This document shows positions 25,201 through 33,999 of a stretch of 64,000 bases of DNA, piece after piece; position 1 is the stretch's first letter; every line of letters begins with the position of its first letter. Under the pieces are notes generated by a model. The model searched no databases, was not told where the DNA came from, and worked only from the letters and a program-made list of their open reading frames with translations. The stretch is from positions 32,155,704 through 32,219,703 of the forward strand of contig NC_087070.1 of NCBI RefSeq assembly GCF_963678635.1, read 5' to 3'. This DNA is from Symsagittifera roscoffensis (taxonomy: Eukaryota > Xenacoelomorpha > Acoela > Convolutidae). A program made the translations under genes and the position numbers.

Positions 25201-28200
25201 AAAGCAACGACATTTTTTTGACCAAAAAGGGGCCTTTATAATGTATTTGGGGACCTCGAATAGGCAACTACTAGAGGTTCGTTGATTGAATTTGTTTTGG
25301 GAAATATGCAGGCGAGGAAATGTCCATAATCGTAGATGGTTGAGGTAAGATGTGCAATACTTCGACATATGTGTTCAGAATTTCTGCAGATTCATGAGTG
25401 TAACACGAGAAAGACAACTCATTGACTTTTATGGGCTTCGAGTGCGCTTTGTTGTATTCAAACGTATTTTCTGTGAAAGATTTATAAAAAGCTTCATCAG
25501 CTTTCATCATGCCCAATTGTGCGAGGAAAAAACTACATTACGAGGCCAAACAATGCGCTCGATAGGATCACCGTTTGGTGTGTGTAGACGGCACTGAAAT
25601 TTCATAGATAGTAATAGTATATTTTGGATTTGTATATACCGTTTCTCTAAAACTCGAAAACAATCTGTTATAATCGATTAAAATTAAATTGTCTTGTTAA
25701 TAATTTTCAAAACATTCTTACTCGATTGTAAACCACTATTTTCAAAAAAATAATCGAAACAGTCGTAATCCATTTTAATTGATCATGATGAACTAAAATT
25801 GTTTTTACAAAAGGTTCGCGCGCTATTTTAGTTATTGTTTTTTTTCTTTTTTGTTCACGCAAAATCAGGTACCACAAATAAATTTTGGAATGGGTCGAGT
25901 GATACGCTGTGCGTCACATTTTTTCGTACCATCCTAATACATGTAATTTCATCAATTCAACGCAAGAGTGTGCCAAATTTTTTCGTACCATTTCAGAAAT
26001 GTTGAAAAAGTCAGTAAAAAACTATATTTCCATTTCTCCTAACACATAATAAGAAACGACTATGCAACGATGAGAAAAGAGTTTTAACATATTCAGAAAG
26101 ATGCGAGTTCATGTGGTCTACGGCTTCAAAAACTCTTTCTTCCAGTTCTTGTTTGTTTTTCGGTTGCAAACCATCATAAACCCTTGAACTCAACAGGCTC
26201 CGCACGTTTTCTATAATGTTGATGTCCGGGTTCCTGCTGGGCCAAGGTAGAAGCTCAATTTCCGTCTTCTCAAATAGTCCAAACTTTTTTTGAAACAAGA
26301 ATACTGCAATTGTCTTGTTGCAGAACGAAACCATCGGGGAGAATGTCTCTCATTGGAGGGATGGCAGTGTCTTTCATAGGCTTGATGTAGGTGTCTGAAT
26401 TTATTCGACCAGATACCGTTTTGACAAAAATGTGACCGGTCAAAAAAATCATACTCCAAACCACCCCCACATTGACGTTTACTGAGGTAAACTTGATGAT
26501 TTTCCTTCATCTAGGAACACCAGTCTGTTCCGTCCAGGTTAAATTTTATTCATCCGTAAAGACTACTTCATTTCAGTTTTTTGGTTTATTCAACCATTCA
26601 GTACAGAGGCGTAATCGGTTTTCTTTCTGTTTTTTGGTCAAAATTATCGTGATTTTTGCATTTGTGTACCTATACTTCATTCTTGATAAAGCCCGATGAA
26701 CCGTTCTTCTGCTGATTTTGAGGGCTGTCTCCCTCAGGACTTTTGAGGCTGTCACCCTATCTTTGCGTTTTTTCAGTAGAGCAAGGCATCGTTTTATACA
26801 GAGTTTTTTGAAGCCAACGGCCACATGCTTGGGTCCCCGCTTTGCTTTCACTCTTGAGTAGTCATTCTTGATCATATACTGCATTGTTGATCTTGGTAAC
26901 TTCAGTTCTTGGCTGGTTCGGCGATATGAAAAACCATTTGCATGTTTTTCTTTCGCTAACTCGATAACCTCGCGTGAGTGCATGTCAAAAACTGACTCTC
27001 AATCAAGTTAGGACAGGTACCTGCTATATCAAGTAAAAACAGAATCATTTGCCCGCAGCTCGTGACTTTTTCAACAAAAACCTAAGGGTACGAAAATTTT
27101 GGCCACCTTTTGTCGTTGAACAAATGTTTAAAATGTATTAAGATGATACGAAAAATTATGACACGGAGTGTATATCATGTTCAAGCCCTATCAATCGTGA
27201 TTCGAACGACATAAAAAAAAAATTTAAGTTTTTTCCACCGTGTCGAGAAAAACCGAACTGAAATTTTTGATTTTTGGTCTTAATTCGAACCAGTATGGTG
27301 TGCGCGTAAAGGCTTCCACAGCTTATTTCAGCTTCTTACTTTCAGCCGTGAAGACTTCATTGTACTCCAATAAAAATAGTTTTTGGAGTTTTAGTGCCAT
27401 TTTGTAACCAAAGAATAAAAAAATTCCAAAAAGTGTTGCAAAAATTGTTGATACCTTTTTTAAAAAAATTTTCGAATTTTTTAAACATTTTTTTTTCATT
27501 TTTCTTGACAATTTTCTTCAAAACCTGTTTTCCGAATGGCCTTTATTACTATGATTGTCAAATATGCCTAATTTTTTTTTCGTTCAAATCTTTTTACACA
27601 AAAAGCGGGAAAAAACGATACTAATTTGAAAAAAATATATATTTTTGTATTTTTCTAAGATTGAGGTCGGAAGTTTCTGTGCTACTTGCACAGTAACCGG
27701 CTATCCTTGTTTTGTTCTCTCATTAAAATTCATTTTTTAAAAATTTCACTTTCATTTTTTTATAATAAGTTACCTATTTTTGATTATTCTTTGAATTCAC
27801 TTTTTTTCGCAAACCCCATAACCTGGCCCACGCTCCCCCTCCCACCACGTTTAGCCCCTATCCCAGAGTTACCTATATCCTTCCCCCATGCTTAGCCCCC
27901 TATTACCTTATCCACATTGAACGGGGAGGGTGGGGACGGGGGGAAGTAGACGGTAGGTTTGAGGGGCGGGTGGGTGGGGGCAAGCGGGGGACGTGGAGGT
28001 GGGATGTGGTGGGTTCTGGTCGGGAGGGGCGTAGTGGAGGGTTGAGGAGGGAGGGGCTGTGATAAGTGAGCAGGTTCGCTCTGGTTCGAGATTTGCTGAA
28101 AATTGCAAAACATGAGAAATTCTCCAAGATGAGCCCGGTGCGGGAAAATTCAAATTAGAAAGGTCTTTTTGCGGAATCTGCTTACAATTGACAAAATATA

Positions 28201-31137
28201 GTTCAGTCTCATTTTGAAATTTTCGGGAAAGGGGGGTTAAATTTTTTTGACAATCTGCGTTTATTTTTGGCGCGCTCCACTTTTTAGGCACCTTTAAGAA
28301 ATTGAGGATAGCCAATTTCAATGGAATGCCATAAAATCAGAAATTGGTTGGCCTTAACAGAAAAAAGTTCGATATTATTTTCGAAAGGTTTCTTGGCTCT
28401 TTCCCATTTTTCCCACATTTTTTTCCAATCGTGCCAGTTATGACGTGATTGCAGATTCAAATCGCACGTGCGCTGCAATTTGTAAGGCGATCCCTTACAA
28501 GTAAGTCTTAGTTTAATTGGCCCTTGGTTATATGCGCCCGTGTCAACTTAAATAATTAACCTCCGGGCTAGGCCTCCGTGCTGTTTGACTGAAGAACAAA
28601 AATTCTTTGCAACCCGTAATTATATTTTTCAACCCATTTTAGGAAACCAGAAGAGAGGACGTAAAAAGACTAAAAGCAAAACCCTGAAACAGAACAACGA
28701 GATAATCAACAATGCCTCCTATTCATCTTCTGGGGGCGGAGGGGGAGGGGTGAGTGGAGGGAAAGAGCAGATTGCCCTTACGTCACCCCAAAGTGCTCAT
28801 CCAAGGTTAAACAGACTGCAGCCCCTGGAAGCATCCATACAGGTACAACACTAGTCCCCAATTTGACTTTGGTTGATTTACCGTCATCCCCCTTCTCTAT
28901 CATAGATTGCAATTACATATTTGCTACAGGTGCAACAATTGTCGCATAAGGCGTTCAGTAGAAGTTGGTGCAAACATCTGATGTGGCACAATAATTAGTA
29001 GAGCCTAGAAAATCATTAGGGAGTCAATTGAAAATTTTACCATATTTAGGCTTGTTTTGGCTGCGAAGCGATGAATCCGCGCTATTTTTGTTCCGACTTT
29101 CGAAGAAAAGGGAATATTTATGCTCGGTGTGGTTTTTTTTATTCAGTCAATTTTCACCGATCGAAATAATAATTTTCAACAAAAATTGTTTATACCCCAT
29201 TGAAGATATCGACTTCTTGAGTGCAAATAAAAAGATATTTCATCTCCGATAAATTTTTGTAAAGTTCTGCGGGTTTGAAAATTGCCAGATTTGCCATGTT
29301 CTGCACTAAATTATGTGCGCTTTGGAGAGTGTATTCATAATAATGAGAGCGTACCCGCACCTAAGAAAAGTGAAAAAAAAAATGATTATCATGGATTTTA
29401 GTGGTCTAAAACATTGCCAGTATGATCGATTCCCAAGTTAGGCTTAGACAACAAAATTGGACAAAAAAGGATTTAAATCCATGTTTTTCTGGTAAAAACA
29501 ATGCATTTTAATTCATTTGAAATCCATTATAATGGATTTTAAAACAAGTACAAAATCATATTGAAATGGATTTTGATCCACTTTATTTTCATTAGGCAAA
29601 CATTGGAGGGAATAAAAGCGGGCAGTTGTTGAAAGGAACAAAATTCAGCTTCTGAGTAACATAAGAAAGAAACAAAATTAACAGATGAGTAATGCAAAAT
29701 CTTTGCAAAGTGAGTGTACGTCCTACTCCTTTTCTAAACCTAAACTCAAATTGCAAAAAGATTTTGTTGACCTCTCCCCCCTAACATTTGGCCCTTTGCT
29801 CCCTTACAACCCCAATTCCAACTTTTGCCTCTTTGCCCCCCTGGCCTTCTGGGTCCCCCTCACGCTTTTTGTTTCCTCGAAAATAGTAATCCCATAATCC
29901 TTTTTTAATTGATTATAATAGGTTTTTTGTTCACTTTTGTTGACACTGACAGTGAAACTCAAATATAATCTATTTTTATTCATTGAACTCCAAGGCGGGT
30001 AACGCGAATTTTTTATGCGTGGCAAAATATCCCGCACAAAAAAATTGTTCCAAATTTAATTGAGGCTAGCTAATTGGTCGTATCAATTTCGTACAACTCA
30101 AAATTTAACACATTGATTTTGTCCAGAATGTATAGGTTTTCATTATTTTCTTTTCTCAAAAACTACTCAATATAAATTAGGGGACAATCGGAAAATTCTG
30201 GGCTTCGCCCTGATATAAGAGCAATCTTGTTCAGCGTTAATGAATGAAGGAAACTTTCAATTCATGAGTTGTTGCAACAATGAACACAAAAGAAAACAAG
30301 ACATATCAGGGCAAAACACTGAATTTTCCGACTGCCCCTTAATCCATATCGAAAAATTGTCGCGACATCCATTTTTGGCTGATCGTCCTCAAACATTGTC
30401 TAAAGGCGCATTTCTGTGCCAAGATAACTAATTTTGGCTCTTTTTCCTTTCCTCCCACCTCACGCCAGTTTCAACTTATTAGTGTAACGAGTGGTTTTAC
30501 GAGGTTGAGTATGAAGACCAAATATGTTTTTCGTGGCCTTATGTAAGTCGGTATGTAAGTTTTCATAACAATCGGACAATGTGGTCAACAAATTTACATG
30601 TAAAAATTTGCAGTGGGGGGGGGGGGGGAAGGAAAAAGAGCCCTAATTTTGAAGGGGAAGCGCTTGCCAAAAAACGCAATTTTTTGGTCAAAAATTGCAA
30701 AAAGTGCCTAAAAACACTTTTTTTGGCCTATTTTTGAAAAATTAAGGGTCATTATAGCATTTTCGGAGAGCTCGGAAAATCAAATTGGGCGACTTAAAAA
30801 TTTGTCAAAATTTTTTTTCGAAAACCCCCCCCCCCCCCCTATGCATTTATCCTCCGTTGCTAAAGTAGGGCGGGATTAAGTAAAGATTCATTTGTTTCGG
30901 ATTAAACTTTTGACCCTTCTGTCTTTGTTGCAGGGCTCCTCCTACCCAATCTACCACAGCGCCAAACGTAGAGGAGAGTCCACCAACACGGATGAGTTGA
31001 AACTAGACAATAATCCCATGCCAAATATGGAAATGAATGGGGGCGAACCAATTGTCCCTACTCCGGCTCCACGCAAATCACTACCTGCTCCCCTAACGGC
31101 CAATTCGAGGAAAACGGCAAAACTCCCTAGCACTTAA
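5611..31137 (+). CDS. Large ankyrin-repeat protein gene, 14 exons, 5' end missing
   Basis: Joined exons: 5611-5774, 7422-7537, 11082-11213, 15292-15449, 15863-16126, 16472-16547, 20292-20435, 20721-21000, 21911-22539, 22863-23104, 23231-23917, 24168-24339, 28643-28842, 30934-31137. Every junction is AG/GT and in phase, giving 1155 residues plus a stop. About nine ankyrin repeats occupy residues 72-375; the best are 'GRTPLHWAAT' and 'GRTPLHLAALSGH'. A Ser/Thr-rich loop of about 40 residues splits the domain. The remaining two thirds are disordered: a Ser/Pro/Arg segment, Gln29, an acidic patch, and basic Pro/Ser tracts. No membrane or enzyme domain is seen. Ankyrin domains mediate protein binding, so a scaffold role is inferred. 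The repeat layout recalls ANKRD55 or inversin, but I see no IQ motif and do not assign orthology. The start codon was not found. Confidence 0.85.
6224..6648 (-). mobile_element. hAT-type MITE, full copy with 8-bp target duplication
   Basis: Non-coding 425-bp element in an intron of the ankyrin gene. Ends are 'cagtggcggatttagg' and 'gatccgcgccctctg' (inverted). It is flanked on both sides by the perfect 8-bp repeat gttccatc, as expected for hAT transposition. The interior has the 'aaaaacgcaatttttt' palindromic tracts shared by the other copies. No protein is encoded, so mobility would depend on a transposase elsewhere. Confidence 0.85.
6880..7075 (-). mobile_element. Decayed fragment of the same hAT-type MITE
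   Basis: It shares the phrases 'ggaaaatcgcccc' and 'caaaaatcctaggtccgccc' with one end of the full copies. The other end is not recognisable. Confidence 0.45.
7422..7537 (+). CDS. Ankyrin gene exon, N-cap and repeat 1
   Basis: Acceptor 'ctgtcatag', donor 'gacg|gtaag'. It encodes 'ILQATKVGDTQTVNRII', the helix pair of a first ankyrin unit. Phase 2 in, phase 1 out, matching both neighbours. Confidence 0.8.
7538..11081 (+). other. Ankyrin gene intron, no features recognised
   Basis: A 3.5-kb AT-rich intron. I see no internal exon or recognisable transposon. A small imperfect inverted repeat (about 9193-9212 against 9277-9294) could form a hairpin. Confidence 0.5.
11082..11213 (+). CDS. Ankyrin gene exon, repeat 2
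   Basis: Acceptor 'gatcatag', donor 'cacg|gtgac'. It encodes 'DGLGRNCVMYAVHYRQNDLL', a standard ankyrin turn plus two helices. Confidence 0.85.
11645..12147. mobile_element. Foldback element with internal minisatellite
   Basis: The outer ends 'tttatgtggtagttgtttc' (11645-11663) and 'aaagcaactaccatataaa' (12129-12147) are imperfect inverted repeats. Inside is an array built from the unit 'ggcgacaattcgtaaca' and a longer block of about 70 bp containing 'aactataatttaaggggcc', present three times (about 11719, 11869, 11967). Near the right end the unit appears inverted ('ttgtcgcctgttacgaa', about 12072). It sits in the ankyrin-gene intron and encodes nothing. Confidence 0.65.
14547..14929 (+). 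mobile_element. hAT-type MITE, full copy with near-perfect 8-bp target duplication
   Basis: A 383-bp copy in the opposite orientation to the one at 6.2 kb. Ends are 'cagtggcggatctagg' and 'cctaaattcgcccctg'. Flanks are ctcgattt and ctcaattt (7 of 8 identical). The interior shares the 'gcgtttttaggcactttttgg' type tract and the G-run near the right end. Confidence 0.8.
15292..15449 (+). CDS. Ankyrin gene exon, repeats 3-4
   Basis: Acceptor 'ttgattcag', donor 'acag|gtact'. It encodes 'DESTAVHRACHDNNEVALRL' and 'VEGRTPLHWAAT', two clear ankyrin units. Phase 1 in, phase 0 out. Confidence 0.9.
15863..16126 (+). CDS. Ankyrin gene exon, repeats 4-6 with loop
   Basis: Acceptor 'ttgtgcag', donor 'aaca|gtgagt', 88 codons. 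It encodes 'MLLDAGVNRNARDIAGMTAS', then an extended Ser/Thr/Gly/Glu-rich insert of about 40 residues, then 'NGWTWIHWAVRRTEPLECLT'. The insert is a non-repeat loop inside the ankyrin domain. Confidence 0.9.
16472..16547 (+). CDS. Ankyrin gene exon, repeat 7
   Basis: Acceptor 'tttttcag', donor 'acagg|gtaagt'. It encodes 'MGRLAIHVAAEQG', the front half of an ankyrin repeat whose second helix is on the next exon. Confidence 0.88.
16548..20291 (+). other. Ankyrin gene intron, 3.7 kb
   Basis: Apart from the inverted-repeat element at 19081-20036 nothing is recognised. A minus-strand open frame at 17534-17935 is basic and resembles no family I know; it is most likely chance or transposon debris. 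Confidence 0.45.
19081..20036. mobile_element. Inverted-repeat DNA element (CCCGGGTTGACC ends), copy 1
   Basis: It starts 'cccgggttgacc' and ends 'ggtcaacccggg', perfect inverted 12-mers. Inside each end are many copies of short AT-rich units such as 'catacaattccata', in both orientations. No transposase is encoded. A second copy in the next intron but one (21179-21796) defines the family. Confidence 0.7.
20292..20435 (+). CDS. Ankyrin gene exon, repeats 7-8
   Basis: Acceptor 'ccatgtag', donor 'gggg|gtcag'. It encodes 'ATSACRLIVDVCGRECVN' and the near-consensus 'GRTPLHLAALSGHGEVLNLL'. Confidence 0.9.
20721..21000 (+). CDS. Ankyrin gene exon, last repeat and start of disordered tail
   Basis: Acceptor 'gtttccag', donor 'caag|gtgagt'. 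It encodes 'HKATAWDYAKGSQLRYCMLI', the C-cap repeat, then a Gly/Ser/Pro/Arg-rich tail ('RPVTPNTPRSR') with several Ser/Thr-Pro sites. Confidence 0.88.
21179..21796. mobile_element. Inverted-repeat DNA element (CCCGGGTTGACC ends), copy 2
   Basis: It starts 'cccgggttgac' and ends 'gtcaatccgg', the same ends as copy 1, with the same 'cataca' and 'tatggaattgtatg' subterminal units. A TA is adjacent on the left and within one base on the right, compatible with a TA target site, but this is not conclusive. Confidence 0.65.
21911..22539 (+). CDS. Ankyrin gene exon with Gln29 tract
   Basis: Acceptor 'taaaaacag', donor 'cgc|gtgagt', a consensus-like site inside a longer open frame that would otherwise run to 22622. 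Using this donor restores phase with the exon at 22863. It encodes a Ser-rich segment, a Gln-rich region with 29 uninterrupted Gln (22167-22253, almost all CAA), then a basic and Gly-rich stretch. Confidence 0.85.
22167..22253 (+). repeat. CAA trinucleotide tract encoding Gln29
   Basis: Twenty-nine Gln codons, nearly all CAA with one CAG near the start, inside the ankyrin-gene exon at 21911-22539. Further interrupted Gln tracts follow to about 22340. It is expected to be length-variable between individuals. Confidence 0.9.
22663..22839 (+). mobile_element. hAT-type MITE, short internally deleted copy
   Basis: Ends 'agaggcggatctag' and 'cctaaatccactcctg' match the full copies, but the body is only about 177 bp. 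It lies in the short intron between exons at 22539 and 22863 and makes up more than half of that intron. A clear target duplication is not seen. Confidence 0.6.
22863..23104 (+). CDS. Ankyrin gene exon, acidic segment
   Basis: Acceptor 'acttttag', donor 'tgag|gtagtt'. It encodes an acidic stretch ('GAEDEDNDDENLAEDDW') followed by an Asn-rich linker. Phase 2 bases AG complete a codon begun before the intron. Confidence 0.8.
23231..23917 (+). CDS. Ankyrin gene exon, long disordered segment
   Basis: Acceptor 'ttttctag', donor 'tcaag|gtaaaa', 229 codons, phase 0 at both ends. It opens with 'VDDDDQNTYEIDRPASPARS' and continues as a Pro/Ser/Asn/Gln-rich, then Arg/Lys-rich low-complexity chain. No folded domain is seen. 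Confidence 0.82.
24168..24339 (+). CDS. Ankyrin gene exon, short charged helix and Pro-rich segment
   Basis: Acceptor 'ttccctcag', donor 'gtcag|gtacag'. It encodes 'SEKAAALKEQELADIQFTPL', probably helical, then a Pro/Leu-rich stretch. Confidence 0.82.
24582..24763 (+). mobile_element. hAT-type MITE, short copy with flanking duplication
   Basis: Ends 'caggggcggatctagg' and 'cctaaatccgctg'. The flank agctctag precedes it and recurs at 24768-24775, with a few extra bases at the right junction. About 180 bp long. Confidence 0.65.
25905..27170 (-). mobile_element. Tc1-like transposon, inactive, IR/DR type
   Basis: A 1266-bp element between TA dinucleotides (25903-25904 and 27171-27172), the target duplication of Tc1/mariner elements. 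The ends are imperfect inverted repeats of about 80 bp that begin 'cgctgtgcgtcac' and, on the other strand, 'cactccgtgtcat'. Each end holds two copies of a 'ttttcgta(c/t)c' motif (about 25919 and 25979 on the left), the IR/DR arrangement in which transposase binds twice per end. The transposase gene between them is broken. Confidence 0.88.
26011..26983 (-). pseudogene. Tc1-type DD34E transposase, broken
   Basis: The N-terminal part (26573-26983) is open and has a paired-like helix-turn-helix ('RRTSQELKLPRSTMQYMI'), a GRPR-like 'RGPK' and a second helix-turn-helix ('ISRRTVHRALSRM'). Downstream the frame is lost several times. The catalytic triad is still recognisable: 'VVFTDE', 'VLQQDN' and 'PSRNPDINIIEN', with about 34 residues between the last two. 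Frameshifts and stops between 26260 and 26570 make it non-functional. Confidence 0.88.
27921..28060 (+). other. G-rich tract with quadruplex potential in an ankyrin-gene intron
   Basis: About 140 bp of sense-strand G-runs ('ggggacggggggaag', 'gggcgggtgggtggggg') in otherwise AT-rich DNA. Four or more runs of at least three G with short loops occur repeatedly, so quadruplex formation in the transcript or DNA is plausible. No coding or repeat identity was seen. Confidence 0.6.
28643..28842 (+). CDS. Ankyrin gene exon, basic segment
   Basis: Acceptor 'cccattttag', donor 'acag|gtacaa'. It encodes a Lys/Arg cluster ('NQKRGRKKTKSKTLKQ') that could act as a nuclear-localisation signal, then a Gly/Ser stretch. 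Phase 1 in, phase 0 out, in register with both neighbours across a 4.3-kb intron that contains the Tc1 insertion. Confidence 0.8.
30178..30345. mobile_element. Small foldback element, about 165 bp
   Basis: The left arm 'ggggacaatcggaaaattct' and the right arm 'gaattttccgactgcccc' are inverted and extend inward through 'ggcttcgccctgatat' and 'atatcagggc'. TTA and TTAA adjoin the outer ends. Single arms of the same sequence occur at about 12618-12670 and 31930-31978, so this is a dispersed family. Confidence 0.55.
30600..30865 (-). mobile_element. hAT-type MITE, decayed copy
   Basis: The interior tracts 'aaaaacgcaattttttgg' and 'cggagagctcggaaaat' match the full copies at 6.2 and 14.5 kb, and it is bordered by long G and C runs. 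The terminal 'ggcggatct' sequences are not preserved. It lies just before the last exon of the ankyrin gene. Confidence 0.55.
30934..31137 (+). CDS. Ankyrin gene, last exon
   Basis: Acceptor 'ctttgttgcag', 67 codons plus TAA. It encodes a Pro/Ser-rich C-terminus ending 'RKTAKLPST'. An AATAAA lies about 295 bp downstream. Confidence 0.85.
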   Translation, partial: GSSYPIYHSAKRRGESTNTDELKLDNNPMPNMEMNGGEPIVPTPAPRKSLPAPLTANSRKTAKLPST

Positions 31138-31431
31138 GCAGATAATACATTACAATTCTGTCCAAATGATTCTGTTTCGATTATGGTTTTGTTTCAATTG
31201 TTCAATTCATAATTAACTTTAAAAGTCAAAAGCCCACTGAGCAGTCAAAAGCTGCAGCATTACAATGTATCGGTTTTTAACCATTGACACCCTATTGCGA
31301 AAGTGGAAAATGTCATTACCAGGTTCAATAGTCGTGTGTGAATAAGCATTTAGGAGGGATGTTGATGTGCGTGCCCAAGGGCTTTGCTTGTGCTAGCTTA
31401 CTTGTTTGGCCCTAAAAATGCCGTAGTTCTC

Positions 31432-31437
31432 AATAAA
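31432..31437 (+). terminator. Poly(A) signal AATAAA of the ankyrin gene
   Basis: Canonical hexamer about 295 bp after the stop codon of the last exon, in the sense orientation, followed by T-rich and GT-containing sequence. It is the first canonical signal after the stop that I noticed. Confidence 0.6.
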
Positions 31438-32069
31438 AATTTTTGCAAGAGAATGCGTCCAGCATGTGGTTTAATTCTCACAGTAAGCGTTAAGAATTCT
31501 CTATGTTGAAAAGAAATGTCTTTTTAATCTAGTGGGAACGAATGCGTCTACTAATTTCAAGGCGTATGTTAGAGTCCGATGCTGGCTTTTGTTTTTAAGA
31601 AATAGGCGGCACCAATCATTTCAGCGACCAAACAAGTAAACTAGTACCCTCTCGCTTTTCAGCCAAATGGTCGATGGTTCGAGGCCCACTACTATCCCCG
31701 TTCGATTCTTACTGAGGTGTGGCAACAGACATTAGATCCCTCTCCAAATATTTAATCAAAAACTGAATGAACGTTTCAATAGGAGACAAAGCTGCGGTTT
31801 TTCGAGCGATCTGAAAATTATGTTCTCCATCGTTTTTGAACTAACCCATTTTGTTTCCATCATGCTAAATAAACCTCCGAAAAAGAAACAGAACTTGTCT
31901 CCATGCACTAGTTGGGATGGAAATAAACAAGACTGCTCGTACCAGGGCGAAGCCCTGAATGTTCCGACTGCCTTTTAAGGTTTATGGAGCAGTAATATCA
32001 TTAAAAAATAAATGTTAAAAAAATGAATTTTTTGTTTCTAAAATTTGGAATTTTTTTTCTGAAAATCAA

Positions 32070-32445
32070 CCCCCCACAAGCCATCTAAAGAACAAAAGGA
32101 TAGATTCCGCTCCTTGTAACAAATCAAGTATGGCAAACAAGCTTCTTTCAACCAATTTGGAACGATTTCTAAGACGGATTAACTCTCCGCTCACGCGTTA
32201 ATAGCGCGAAAAACATCGCGCGTAATTGCCCTAAATTAGCCAAAATGGCAATCTTTAAATCCCCATAACTTTACAAAAATTGATCATTTTTTCAAATTTG
32301 AGCTCAGGACAACAATACCTTTCGAATGATAATAAAAAAATCCCGTCAAAAATGGCTAGTTAAAAAGTCGAAATTTGTCTAAAGAAAAAAAAAGCACCCG
32401 AACACAAATATTCCGTTACTTTCGTATCGAAAGTCGGAACAATAA
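32070..32445 (+). repeat. Direct repeat X, copy 1
   Basis: It matches 32779-33145 through shared phrases such as 'ttaatagcgc', 'atggcaatctttaaa', 'aaaaatggctagttaaaaag' and the end 'gttccgttactttcgt'. It ends with an inverted motif (ttccg...cggaa). Confidence 0.65.
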
Positions 32446-32778
32446 GATAAAACAGTCATTGAAACCATATCCGCTGCATCCCTCACAGATTTGATAACTT
32501 TTAAGATTGTCGAATTCTATCGCAGAAAAATGGAGGCTCAGCGCAAATGATAACAAATCAGCAGAAAAGAAAATCGATATCAAGTTTCAATAAGGATGTG
32601 TTTTGGGGCCTTCGCTTTTTCTGCAGATTGAGAAACAACTTGAGGAACAACTCTGGCTCTGTAAATAAAACTGGTGAATATTTCAAGCAAATCTTTTTCT
32701 ATCATGCAGATGCAAGTATCAAAAAAGAAGAATTTTTCGAAAAAAAAATTACAAAACTTCTGAGTTGTTTTAAATCAT

Positions 32779-33145
32779 CCCCCCACACGCCATATAAAGT
32801 AAACAGAAATAGACTTTGCTCCGAGTAACGTAGAAGTGATCACCAATAGCCTGTTCTAGCCAATTAGGGGATTAAGTCTCCGCTTAAGGGTTAATAGCGC
32901 AAAATACATCGCTGGTTAATTGTTTCAAATGGGCCCTAATGGCAATCTTTAAACCCTAATAACTTTGTAAAAAAAACTTAGTTAAGATTTCTTTTCACAT
33001 TTGAGCTCAAGAAAGCAATAATTTTGGGCTGACACAAAAAATCTTTGTCAAAAATGGCTAGTTAAAAAGTCGAAACTTGTCTGAAGAAAAAAGCCACCCC
33101 GAGCACAAATGTTCCGTTACTTTCGTTACAAAAGTCGGAACAATA
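32779..33145 (+). repeat. Direct repeat X, copy 2
   Basis: Second copy of the repeat at 32070-32445, same orientation, with scattered substitutions and small indels. The 330 bp between the copies is unrelated AT-rich sequence. Confidence 0.65.
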
Positions 33146-33644
33146 ATTCTTTTTCATTCAATTTGCTAAAGCATACCAATACACTTACAAAATAAATTGA
33201 CCAAATCAAGGAAACTTTTAAACAGTAATGATATCTTAAATATTTTTAAAAACCGGTTCAGAGCTGTTTTTTTTGTGCAATACTTACATTTTTTCAACAG
33301 AAGTGAACCTGCAAAGCCAGACAAACATAGCATTGCAAGATTGCAGAAAAAAGTAAAATAAAACCACCAAGTCGAAAAGTTTTTAAGAAAACACAATTAC
33401 AAAGTTTTCTTAACTTTTCTCAAATGCTGTTCGGATAGAGAAAAAACGTCCAATAAAAATCACTGGCGTTACATAAGATTTTTAAAAAACTCTAAGCGTT
33501 CTAAGAAACAATTCTTCTAAGCGTTTTTAATAAGCGTGATTTTCTAAGCGTTATAAAAAAAGAGTTCTAAGCCTCTATAATATTCAGATATTTTTGCTTT
33601 TGTCATTTTTCAGATAGAATTAAATTTGATAGTAAATTCAAACT

Positions 33645-33999
33645 CCATAGAAAAAATTAAGACCTGTCCACGCTCAGAACCATAACTTAACAATTTGTGC
33701 TTTGATTTTTTTCCATGTGAATCCTGTTTTTCTAACGATTGGAAAGGAAGCGAAGAACTTACTGAGGCTCAAAAATCAGTTAGAAAGTTTTTTCTGATCA
33801 CGAGCAATAACTAAAATTAAACGGCATGTTTTTGTGTTAATGCGGACTTGCTGCCTTATACAAGCCTTTACACAATTCCTAGAATGGAGATGGAATTGGA
33901 GTTAATTGTCTTTAAATTCAGTGCCAATATTTAAATCTAAATACATGGTGCTTCTTCTTCCTTTACTCAAACTGTCAAAAGCCCGATTAACCAAATTTT
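33645..33999 (+). repeat. Direct repeat Y, copy 1
   Basis: A 355-bp block beginning 'ccatagaaaaaattaa' and ending 'gcccgattaaccaaatt'. It is about 90 percent identical by eye to 34405-34759, over equal length. No coding frame. Confidence 0.75.

Noticed and set aside
31640..31730. tRNA- or SINE-like B box 'ggttcgaggcc'
   Set aside because: An A box at the right distance is not convincing and no stem structure closes, so a Pol III gene cannot be supported.
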